Assembly: GCA_003427395.1 (NCBI GenBank)
Contig: BFEA01000011.1
Coordinates: forward strand, 1,250,005 to 1,307,027
DNA length: 57,023 nt
Source: Chara braunii
Lineage: Eukaryota; Streptophyta; Charophyceae; Charales; Characeae
Direction: 5' to 3'
The notes below the pieces were generated by a model that had not been told where the DNA came from, ran no database searches, and worked only from the letters and a program-made list of their open reading frames with translations. Positions 9,233-18,500 of this stretch are shown here, one piece after another. The position numbers were made by a program, and so were the translations under genes. How positions within the stretch are numbered: position 1 is the stretch's first letter; each line of letters starts with the position of its first letter.

Positions 9233-9302
9233 CAATGAAAAGCTTAGGACCAAAGCTATAGACTAGCTTTGTGCTTCCCTGGAGTCTCTCAGCTTTTCAT
9301 TG
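9233..9302. repeat. Nested inverted repeat downstream of the rRNA end
   Basis: CAATGAAAAGCT (9233-9244) pairs with AGCTTTTCATTG (9291-9302), a perfect 12-bp stem. Inside it CAAAGCT pairs with AGCTTTG (about 9250-9272). A structure about 95 nt past the 25S end could be a processing or termination hairpin of the transcript, but that is speculative. Confidence 0.6.
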
Positions 9303-9551
9303 CACAAACCTGGCTGCTGCGACCCACACTGCATCAAAATGAGGATGTGTCTCTTTCCCCTTCTTCAGATATATCCGCATATCCCTGACTGCACCCCCTG
9401 CGGATTTTGTGAGAGCGATGAAGATTGACAGGTCTTCACGCCTGAAGCCATCAATCTGGACATACTTGTAGGGAAAACTCTCTTTGAAAGCGATCAGATT
9501 GAGGTTGTCAAGGACCGACTGGTCAACTGTGATGGGGTTGATCTCTCTCAT
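9297..9551 (-). CDS. Unrecognised 84-codon ORF
   Basis: The protein starts MREINPITVDQSVLDNLNLI and ends HPHFDAVWVAAARFVQ. It is soluble, of mixed composition and not low-complexity, and looks like a genuine protein fragment; codon composition is unremarkable. Residues 32-65 alternate hydrophobic and charged positions as in a small alpha/beta fold. I recognise no family. It lies on the strand opposite the rRNA fragment and its stop falls within the 9233-9302 inverted repeat. It could be a terminal exon or a fragment of a transposon-encoded protein. No promoter or polyadenylation signal is identified. Confidence 0.35.
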   Translation of the reverse strand: MREINPITVDQSVLDNLNLIAFKESFPYKYVQIDGFRREDLSIFIALTKSAGGAVRDMRIYLKKGKETHPHFDAVWVAAARFVQ

Positions 9552-9719
9552 ATGTTTGGATAAATAGTTACTCCCTGATAGAGGAAAAGGAGACTGTGCT
9601 TGATTGATGGCGTCCGTTGGCGGGCCGAGTCAAACGTTGTCCATTGAATAGATGTCAGATTCTAATGGACTAGCAAGCCTCTGAACGCTTGTTTGAGTGC
9701 TGCTTTAATGTTCTGGTTG

Positions 9720-10025
9720 CCATTCTGAGTGCTGCTTCTGAATGCTGATCTGAATACCTTTTCTGATTGCTGACCTGAATGTCGATCTGAATACCTTTTT
9801 CTGATTGTTGACCTGAATGTCGATCTGAATTATGATCTGAATACCTTTTTCTGATTGCTGACCTGAATGCTGATTGTTTGCTGATTTGAATGCTGATTGT
9901 TTGTTGATTGACCGTTGGTTGATTGCTGATTGACTGTTGGTTGATTGTTGATTGACTGTTGGTTGATTGCTGATTGGCTGTTGGTTGATTGCTGATTGAC
10001 TGTTGGTTGATTGCTGATTAAGGAC
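9720..10025. repeat. TGATTGCTGATTGACTGTTGG-type minisatellite
   Basis: From about 9905 to 10018 a 22-bp unit (TTGATTGCTGATTGACTG + TTGG) is repeated about five times with few changes. Upstream (9720-9900) is an older, less regular array of TGACCTGAATGTCGATCTGA-like units with CCTTTTTCTGATTG spacers. Frames through it give Asn/Gln/Ser-rich peptides with no support as genes. Confidence 0.85.
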
Positions 10026-11130
10026 ATCCTCTCTCGTCTAGTCCCTGATCCTTTAATAGTGAGGTTCCGAGAAAAATCCTCGGGTTACTGGGTTTTCACG
10101 ATCTGAGATGTTGATGCCAGAATCCAAGTTGCAGGGTTCTGGCTGGTCTGGAAAGACTCTTTCAATGATGGTCAATGTTAACTGGCCCGGCTGGATTCTA
10201 GCGGTACTTTTTGTGTTTAGATGAGATATGGATCACTGATTATACAGGGTGATGTCTCTCACATCCGGTCCTTCTGAACGATGCAACTCGATTAATCCCA
10301 TTGCCTTCTCACTCTCGTTTATTTTCACTTTAATTGCATTACACACAACAACTAACAAGGAGTTCTCTTTTCATTCTCACTATTTGCTGTTGGCGACTTC
10401 TCTTGCTTGGCCCACGGACTCTACAAAGGACAAGGTGCTATGCAATCGCCCAATGGATCCATAGAAGTAGAAAGTGTAGTCAATGGACTCTTGTCTTTCC
10501 ACTAACTCTAACGCACCTTCTCTCATTAGTTTCCGGACTTGTTGAGTGTCTTTGATTGCCTTCTCCTCCCACCCGTCTCTCTTGTCCCAATGGAGGGCAG
10601 AGGTCATTCTCAGAGTTGCTTTTTCCTCCCCCATAATTCCTCCAAAACCTCTGGTATGAGACTGATACGCGCGAGGGGATATGGCCAGCTCCCAAATCAA
10701 ACTACTGCACTAGCAACAAGTTTTAGATGACTTACAGGCACACCCCTTTTTTCCTCGTCTTTCACAATGCATGGGTGCTCAGAGCACCTTTGGCTGGGCA
10801 CGTTCCCGCTTTCTGCTATATCCTCACACTAGGACCAGCCAAAGTGAATGGGTTTGCAATGGAAGCCTGACTGCACATACCCGTTCTGAGTATTTCACCA
10901 TTGATGCTTGAACAGATAGCCCGTGCCAAGCCAGCTGGATCCGCGTGCAAGTTTCCTTCCCGAGGTGTCAGACAACAAGCAGTGGAGCGCAGGGTCTGTT
11001 TAAACGGGGAGGGGACCCAACCACTTTTGTTCGTTCATGGCCCTAATTGGTTTAGATTTTCATACACGACAAATATTACCTCTCAAAGGTCGATGACACT
11101 TATCTGGGTAGTTCTCGTCGGAACTCTTAC
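10026..11130. other. No gene recognised
   Basis: Short unconserved ORFs only (for example 10380-10700 minus). No domain, RNA gene or tandem repeat was identified. Confidence 0.45.
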
Positions 11131-11133
11131 CCG

Positions 11134-11205
11134 GACGGGGTTCCAAACCCTCATGCATCAATCCCACCAGCGTGTTTGAGCAGCTCTACCCTATCCGCCC
11201 AGCAC
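11134..11205 (-). other. tRNA-like sequence (SINE head or tRNA pseudogene)
   Basis: On the minus strand GGCGGATAGGGTAGAGCTGC resembles a tRNA D-arm / Pol III A box. About 35 nt later, GAGGGTTTGGAACCCCGTCC forms a T-arm-like stem-loop in which TTTGGAACC stands for the canonical TTCGAAC. The acceptor stem does not pair well and the anticodon arm is unclear, so a working tRNA is unlikely. Confidence 0.35.
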
Positions 11206-13300
11206 ATGCACACTTCGAAAGTGAGTACTCGGATTGTGGCTTTTCGTTTGAGAACTACGGGGTGATACCCGAGGCGAACTTTCACTGTGTTGACTAAGAT
11301 CAATTGAGTCCCTCAGATATACCCCGTGGAAATTGGCAAACACTTTTACAATGTCTATAACTCTGCTGAGTCCCAATTACGACCCGAAAACCATTTTTCC
11401 GTCTGATCATGACTCTAAGCACTGATCACAGTAGTCCTAGCTCAAGTGCAGCACTACGACATTACTCTGGGCAGATTCCATTCAGGCATAACACTCAAAC
11501 TCAGAAGTAATTTTACCATTCCACAAAATAGATCAGGTCATGTTACAAGGATCATTAAAAATAACAAGAAAACGGGCAATGAGTAACACCTAATCACCAT
11601 CCATTAGAAACTTGGCCAACAGATAAGCAACTCTCCTCTCTACGCGTCGTTTCCTGCTCATTAAACGGATAATCAAAACAGAGATAACAATCCGCTCATT
11701 CACCACGTGGCCCCCGATTTTTAACTAGTCATCTCTTTGTCACCGCCAGTCTTTGCACCCCCATTCTTTAACTGAAGGTCATCTGGTGAGAGCTTAGTTA
11801 GTATTTTCCCCTTCAAGAAGTACTAGTAAGCTCGCCTGCTCTGACCTAGTCAGCTAGATCACGAAAAAATGCATGAGTACTAGGTACAGTAACACACAGG
11901 TGGGGCACTAAGTAGGCGAGCAAAGTAGGATAACAACATTATCGAAAATATCAGATTAGTGGCTGACATCCTTAAGAACGTTTTGCGTACCCATCGATCC
12001 ATTCATGTATCCCTGCCAGCTGCAGAGCATCTCCACCTTCCAAAGGAAACCATGCTCTGTCTGGTTTACTACGTCGAAACATTAGAACACTGAAGAGATG
12101 GGGATTTACCTTACTAATGTTGATACGTATAACTGATCCTCCGTGATGGATACCACTAAGTTCACACTCAACGCGTTATCCCGTGTCTGCTGGACTGCCT
12201 ACTCAAGGCAGACCACCAATAAACCTGCATCCACGTTCGCACCATCATACATGGCTGAACTCAATGGTACGGAAGATAAACGCGCTGTTAGAAAATAAGC
12301 GCAATCGTAATAAGCCAACGTTCTAGTTTGCGATATCAGTTCGGATTGGTGCAACTCTCACTCTGCCTGCAGTGACCTTACTAATCCTTTTTTGGTTCAA
12401 CTCCTCTGCAAGGGCGTAAAAGACTAAAATAAAACTCACGATCCAGAAAAGCCAAGGTGCCCAGCATGATTGGCGCCATATGCACTCACACACAACAATT
12501 GGAGGACGAAATCTGACTTCCTCTCAAAATATATGCTGGCAGTATCCTACTGGCCAGTTCTCCACCGCCGTCATATGTGGGTCGAGTTAGCGTGCGCAGG
12601 GAGGACAGGTTGAGCTCTTGAATCAGGTGACATCAACCCACGCATGCATGCTCAGTCAAGTTAACGTCAGTTATGCAAGTGTTCTCTCCTCTCTTTCTTG
12701 ATCGTGACCCCTTAACACCTCTAGTCACGTTGTCATAAATTCCCTTGCCTGCGCTAGAACCAACTCGACTTTTCACAGGTCACAAACCGGCCAGTTGGTG
12801 ACTGCAGTTCACACACAAGCGGGAGGTGGCTGGTTTGTGTCCAAGACGATGGAGGGGTCGTGGCTGGCGCACATCAAGCAGATCAAAATGGCGACTCCCT
12901 CTATGCACTGCAGATTACTCTCTCTCTTGATGGCCGCTGTTCTCCCATTCTGGCAGGATTTTCCCTCTTGTCCGTTCGTCACTGCAGTAGGCGCAAGAAA
13001 CGTCACGCGAGTGTGGGGACAGCGGATGATGTCAACCACATGATAGTTCTTTTCTCTCGCGTCCACTCACACTTCTCATGCGCGCCCACTTTCGTGAGTT
13101 AACTCGCAGGTTTTCAGTCTCGTCACGCTGGTCTCTTCGCCGCCTCGAGTTAACTTCCTGATATCCCTCGACAGGTTCCGCTGGCTTGAACGTGAGGGGC
13201 GAACACTGAGGCAATGGTTGATATCAATAGCACCGCACAGGTTCGTGTACCCTTCTCTGCCACTCGCCTGCACGTGTTGACCTCTGAGCCCCTTCTCCCT
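11206..13300. other. No gene recognised
   Basis: About 2.1 kb without a supported gene. The part above about 12600 (GACATCAACCCACGCATGC, AAGTTAACGTCAG) may be weakly related to 49050-49800 next to element D copy 2, so the D repeat could extend into it. Confidence 0.4.
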
Positions 13301-13352
13301 CACTCCCTTCCGAACGTCCACCTGTCGCCCGCGTATATCCGCTCTCTCAGGT

Positions 13353-13880
13353 TCAGTCCCGCCTATTACTCGCCTCCGAGCTCGATGGTCTAGCCTCTGT
13401 CGGCCTTGCTCCGCCCTGGGCCGAACTGGCCTCGGGTCCGTCCTCTACCGACTCAGCTGGCGGGTGCTCTCTCCTCCACTGCTCCAACCCGTGCCAGGAC
13501 TGGGTCAGGTCCTCGCTAGCTTCGGACTCCGCCTCTGAGTCCCGGTCCAGTTCTTGTTGCTCCCTCTCTGTCGTACTCGTGGAGGTCTCCTCCTCATGGT
13601 AAGTAACGGTAACTCACAACACTGCGGTCACCCCATCTCGTCGGCATCTTCGTTCCGCCATGCTATGAGCCTCAGTGACCACACCTTGTATTTTTGCATC
13701 TTCCCTCATCTCTTGCTCCTTTCCCCCGTAGACATTGATTCTCAGTCTAGCCTGCCCTTCACTCTTGCTATAACTCAGACAGACATCCACTGTAGCTCCC
13801 TCTTCACGCATAGGCGCCCAGCTCCAGTAAAACTTCAACTGCCTTGGCCTATAGCCAAAAAGGCCATTGCTACGTGACAT
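13353..13880 (-). pseudogene. Element D protein, copy 1 (one nonsense codon)
   Basis: Reading from the ATG at 13880, the frame runs 175 codons to a stop at 13353-13355, the same length as copy 2 (50417-49890). It is broken only by a TGA at 13614-13616 (codon 89). The copies align along most of their length with one single-residue indel: GYRP at residues 9-12, L.INV.G..E.EMR near 46-60, ERRCRRDGVTA near 76-86, then V/I-TV-T/A-YHE after the stop, and an acidic, Arg-rich, low-complexity C-terminal half. Where copy 1 has TGA, copy 2 has CGA (Arg), a single C-to-T change at CpG. A TATA-like box lies about 145 bp upstream. The family is unknown to me; the conserved block has no catalytic motif I can name. 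Confidence 0.65.
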
Positions 13881-14020
13881 AGTCGCTAACCAGAAAACTC
13901 AGCTCGGCACTCAACGCACGTGTAAGCAGACCCACTCACTTTTCCCAGGCCGACAACGTCAGCACATAAGAATGGCCTGCTCCCTGCTACCCGCTCACAG
14001 CCAAAAACTCATCTGTCCCA

Positions 14021-14031
14021 CCCTTTATAGG
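14021..14031 (-). promoter_or_regulatory. TATA-like box upstream of element D ORF, copy 1
   Basis: CCTATAAAGGG on the minus strand, about 145 bp before the ATG at 13880. Copy 2 has CCTATAAAAG (50580-50571) at a similar distance (about 155 bp), which supports a real Pol II core promoter. Confidence 0.5.
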
Positions 14032-14459
14032 TTTGCCTCTCACTATGATCCCCGCGTAAACAAGAATTCAAATTGATATCCCCCGAATTCTTCACACTAA
14101 TAATTTTAACGCTCCCAAATTTAATAAAACAAAATAGAACTAAATAACTAAAAAACAACGAACGAACGAAACTCAACGGTCGAAACACAGCAGAGCCTAC
14201 TACGCAACTATCAACCACTAACCCTCGTGATGTAACTACAGTCCGAAAACAGCGTCCCATAACGGGATACGAGCGGACATTTTCCGCCTTTCAAAAATAG
14301 GGCGTTGGACTACTCCAAATGGGTACCCGTGTCCGATGGCAAGGAGGGGGCTTATGAGCTTCCACGGAGGGTGATAAACCTCCTACCAATGCGGCCGCGG
14401 GTCGCCCCCTCTTTTGGGGCCTCACTGCGCGGCACTCAATCGACGCTTATTCACAGACG

Positions 14460-14620
14460 ATATACGTGGGGTCGGTCAACTTAGGCCGTGGACCACTAAG
14501 CTCAGAATTCGAACCATTGGCCTTCCCGCGAAATAACAAGCCAACAGGGGAAAATTTGAAATAGGAAAATTAAGTAATAATATCAATGATAATAATAATA
14601 ATAAGAAAAACAACGAAAAC
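14460..14620 (-). repeat. Element D module with ATT-rich tract, copy 1
   Basis: On the minus strand an ATT-rich stretch (14577-14605) is followed by GGAAGGCCAATGGTTCGAAT and TCTGAGC, which contains a Pol III B-box-like GGTTCGAAT. Related modules occur at 50850-51000 and 51220-51360, so the module is present once in copy 1 and twice in copy 2. Confidence 0.55.
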
Positions 14621-14712
14621 GTAACGACAGTGGGACTAGAGACCGTCAGTTTTTCCCGAATTAAGGCTAGCAATTCAGCCGCGTTGATTAGATCTCTGAC
14701 TTTTTCATTTTC

Positions 14713-14713
<1 letters not shown>

Positions 14714-14777
<64 letters not shown>
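14714..14777 (-). repeat. 64-nt poly(T) (poly(A) on the minus strand)
   Basis: An uninterrupted T run that reads as a poly(A) tail for the minus-strand retroposon at 15690-14714. Copy 2 has only a T-rich tract (51432-51460) at the same place. Run lengths in short-read assemblies are unreliable. Confidence 0.8.
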
Positions 14778-14781
<4 letters not shown>

Positions 14782-15147
14782 TTCATTTTTCTTGCTTGTT
14801 TTTCTTTGCTTAGCCTCCTCTTTTCTCTGACAGCGACTACCGCTCCAAGCACCAAACCCATAACCTGGCCAAGGGGCACTCGACGCGCAGTAGAAAAGGC
14901 AGCGTCTGTCCCTCTACCTTCGCGTCCCAGGGCGAACCCGGTGGCTACCACGGCCACAGGCCGGTAGTGCTCTGCTGTACAGCAGGGCGCCGAGCTTGCG
15001 TGGACCAATGGAAAGCCCTGTGGCGCACCTTTTTGCCAAGGCAGGCACCAACAGGGCCGGTCCACGTCAAGGGTACAACCCGGGTACTACGGATCATAGT
15101 TAGAGAACACACCTACAGACCGCGGACACCAAGCAGGGACTTGGTAC

Positions 15148-15351
15148 NNNNNNNNNNNNNNNNNNNNNNNNNNNNNNNNNNNNNNNNNNNNNNNNNNNNN
15201 NNNNNNNNNNNNNNNNNNNNNNNNNNNNNNNNNNNNNNNNNNNNNNNNNNNNNNNNNNNNNNNNNNNNNNNNNNNNNNNNNNNNNNNNNNNNNNNNNNNN
15301 NNNNNNNNNNNNNNNNNNNNNNNNNNNNNNNNNNNNNNNNNNNNNNNNNNN
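15148..15351. other. Assembly gap (204 N)
   Basis: Unsequenced scaffold gap inside the retroposon body. ORFs spanning it are meaningless. Confidence 1.
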
Positions 15352-16483
15352 CCCTTGCTCCCGCCCGCACCCCCGCGCCCTCCCTCGCCCCTGCCATTTA
15401 ACCCCCACGACGACCCCCACCCCCGTCCGCACCCCCTCGCTGTCGAGCGCATGACCCCCGCTGTGAGAGGGGACCTTCCTGACCATGTCACGCAGGATTC
15501 AGCAAGACTTTTAGTCATAGAGCGTTGCCGCTCCGGCCAAGTGTGCCAGCCATACCTCTCGCGAACCCCTGTGACAGGATAGGATCACGCGAGGTACAAC
15601 TACCTCCAACTGCGGGAGTTGTCACCATCCCTTAGGTGGGCGTATCGCCGCCAAGCTATCAGTCCACAGTATCAAAGTTTTTACATGCAATCGCAGATGT
15701 GGAAAAAACCGATGGCGTTGTCGGGACCTGTCAATCCCGAATAACGTCCCAACACTTTAGAGTCGATATATATAGCCAAGTTGTGCACGACAGAGAAATC
15801 CAGAGAAAGGAGACAAGAGAGAGAAAAAAGACAAAGGACTAAGACGGGACCGCCGGGAGGAATGATGCCCTGGGCTGAGTACCGCAGGGTGAAGGGTCCG
15901 ACAATGGCAAGCCCGTGAGTGACAGGACGTGGGTGCATAAGGGCATAGCATGGGGCGAGGAGGGCCGTTCGAATTCAGCATGGCAAGGACCCGAGAAGCC
16001 ATGAACTGAGCAAGCAAGGCGTGGCGGATGACAAGAGAATAATGAAGCCGAAAGGTGGACAACCCTGGTGGCCGCGGGTCACTAGAAAGTAAGGGCCCAA
16101 CGTGGGCGCCACCTACGGCAATTGACGAAAACCACGGGTTGGAGGTCTCGCGGTCGGAGAGACCGGCGCGCTCAAGGTTAAAAAAAAGACGGAGAAATGG
16201 GGCTACCGTAGGGCGGTAGACACCAAAAGAAACCGGGATACCACGATGAAAAGTATCAGGAACCACATGAGGTTAAATAAAAATAATGGTATCCGGGACA
16301 AAATATCGATGGGACCACCGATGGGACAAGTACCTGCAGGACCGTCAGTGGGACAAGTACCTGCGGGACCACCAGACGGGACGAGTGCCGAGAACTAATG
16401 CGGGACAAGAGGCGGGGACATGAGAAGGTCTAAAGAAAGATTGTGGAGCAACATGAGGGAGAAATAATTAAAGCAAGGTGTAT

Positions 16484-16505
16484 CGTCAAGATCAAGATCT
16501 TGACG
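16484..16505. repeat. Family A hairpin, right copy
   Basis: CGTCAAGATC (16484-16493), AA, GATCTTGACG (16496-16505): a perfect 10-bp inverted repeat with a 2-nt spacer, more a cruciform palindrome than a looped hairpin. Confidence 0.85.
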
Positions 16506-17004
16506 GCCAAGAATATTATCACCACTAGTGCAAGCACTAGTGGAAGCAAACGGGAAGACCAAAAGGGAAGAAAAAGTAAAGAAATAAGAAGGAGGCGGCA
16601 TGGGAGCAATCCGAACATCTCGGATTGAACCCCCCTTAAGAAAATGGATTTAAAAGAGACTCTATGTGAAAAATAGGCTCCCGGGAGAAAATCAGAGTAT
16701 GAGGGTCTACTGTGTGAGAGAAATAGAAATAAACTGAGGCTCCCATGGGTATGAGGGAACCACAGTTGCAGTATGAGATATAACAGACTGCACCATGGGC
16801 ATAGGGAGGACCAAAACTAAGAGGAAGGGCCTAGAAAAGGCCTTAACGACAACTTGACACTTGAAATGTTAGGAAAAAAAAAAAAAAAAAAACCTGAGAG
16901 AATAAGATAAAAGGAGTGAAATGGAGTGAGTGAGTTGGTCGTCAGTAGGGACTGCCACAAGTAGGGACTGGCAGGTCCGTACCGTCCAAAAAGGGAGGGA
17001 ACAG

Positions 17005-17039
<35 letters not shown>

Positions 17040-17488
17040 TAACGGTTAAAAACGTCTATTTGCGAAGATACATTCGTGACCATATATATTCTAGAATATG
17101 GCGGTCGCAAAATACCTTGATTTTCTCTTGATTTGTAGAGAAAATCAAGAAAAATCAGGGCCTCATGTAACCGAGATACAACGGATTGCATAGGGGAAGA
17201 GAAACACATGCTTTGGGTGCATCCGGAACCAATATTGAGCCCGGATACACTTGAAAGTTGACCGTTTTTTTTTCCTTTAATTTGGGCTACTTGTGGGGCA
17301 ATGGGACCAGAAAATTGACCCCTATTGTAGTCCGAGTTACAAGGGACTGCATGGGGAAGGAAAAACACATGTTTTAGGTGCATCCGGAGCAAATATTGAA
17401 TCCGGATGCACTTGAAAATTGAGCGCTTCATTTTCTTTCAATTTGGGGCAAGTTGTGGGGTTGTGGGATTAGGGACATGACCACAGTT

Positions 17489-17512
17489 GCAGTCCGAGAA
17501 ATAACGGACTGC
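17489..17512. repeat. Family A GCAGTCCG hairpin, right copy
   Basis: GCAGTCCG / CGGACTGC with an 8-nt loop; the inverted counterpart of the hairpins at 785-808 and 1511-1534. Confidence 0.85.
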
Positions 17513-18500
17513 ATAAGGATGACTAGGCAAAGAGAAAATGAGCCACAAGTCAAAAAAGGTTAGAAGAGAGTGATTTTGACATGAGGTATACAGAGACGGT
17601 AAACGACAACCGGGGGATGATCATCTCACGACCGAGAATAATCGCCGTGCATTAGGCGCTTGAGGAGGGGATATTGAAACTGACAGGGACAAGGAGGTTC
17701 AAAATAAAAATGGGACTTCGTCCGGGACAATGCCTGAGACTAAATGGGCCCAAATAAAAATAATTAAAAAATGGGACGTGAGCCAGTAGGGCTACCGACG
17801 GGACAAAGAAATGGAACTATTACGGGGAGAGCGGTGGGGACATGAGATGTCCCAAGGGAACCATGAGCCAACGTAAGGAACGGTCACGCAAAGCAAATGG
17901 CACCGTCAAGATCAAGATCTAGACGGTGGAAAATATTAGCACCACAAGTGTAAGCACTAGTGTGATCAAGTGGGAGAGCCGTAAGAGAAAAGAAAGCAAA
18001 ATAATGGTGATGGGAGGCTTGCTCAGCAGTCCGAGATATCTCGGACTAGCTAGGCATGAAAAAATAGAGTTCCAAGGGGCCCAACACAGAAAAAAGGTTG
18101 TCAAAAGAAAATCGGAGCAAAGAGGGGCTCGAAATTCAAACTAGCGGTGACAAAATGAAGCCCCCTTGAGTGTGCGGGCTTCATTATTGTAATCCGAGAT
18201 ATAACGGTAAACTACTGAGTTTGAATCTAGCCATAGATGAAGATCCATGGTCTAGAAAAAGACTCAACAGTCATTTGACACTTGTCACATCAAAAATAAA
18301 AAAAATAAAAAAATAAATAAAAAAAATGGAGGGATGATGAGACAAAAGGGGAGAAAAAGGTGGAGGATAATATGCCAGCCAGTTGGGACTTGCACAGTAG
18401 GGACTCGCAGGTCCCTACTGTGACCTCATCCCTCCAAAATTTGAGGAGGGTAATCCGGATTGCAGAGATATGGCCCTTAGGGCATTATCTCAGCAATATC

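Larger units (their letters stand above)
14714..15690 (-). mobile_element. A-tailed retroposon with tRNA-like head, copy 1
   Basis: Read on the minus strand, it starts with ACTGATAGCTTGGCGGCGAT and ACGCC, a tRNA D-arm / A-box-like head (15650-15672). It continues through a body strongly similar to copy 2 (14923-15087 against 51558-51721) and ends at the 64-nt A tail. The body is interrupted by a 204-N gap. The structure (tRNA-like 5' head, noncoding body, A tail) fits a long SINE. It sits directly upstream of the element D ORF in both copies, so it may instead be a fixed part of a larger element. Confidence 0.55.
15691..18500 (-). repeat. Hairpin-rich repeat family A, right copy (inverted)
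   Basis: Reverse-complement partner of 1-2690. On the minus strand, in order: ATTTTTGATGTGACAAGTGTC (near 18287), the CACCGTC hairpin (17928-17901), the GCAGTCCG hairpin (17512-17489), the GTGCATCCGG hairpin (17411-17378), the AGTAGGGACTGGCAGGTC region (near 16975), another CGTCAAGATC hairpin (16505-16484), GGGCATCATTCCTCCCGG (near 15870) and GGGACGTTATTCGGGATTG (near 15745). A poly(A) run at 17008-17037 lies at the point equivalent to the T-run near 1271 of the left copy. Noncoding. Confidence 0.8.

Noticed and set aside
15087-15518. ORFs of 94-144 codons spanning 15148-15351
   Set aside because: They exist only because the frame passes through the 204-N gap.
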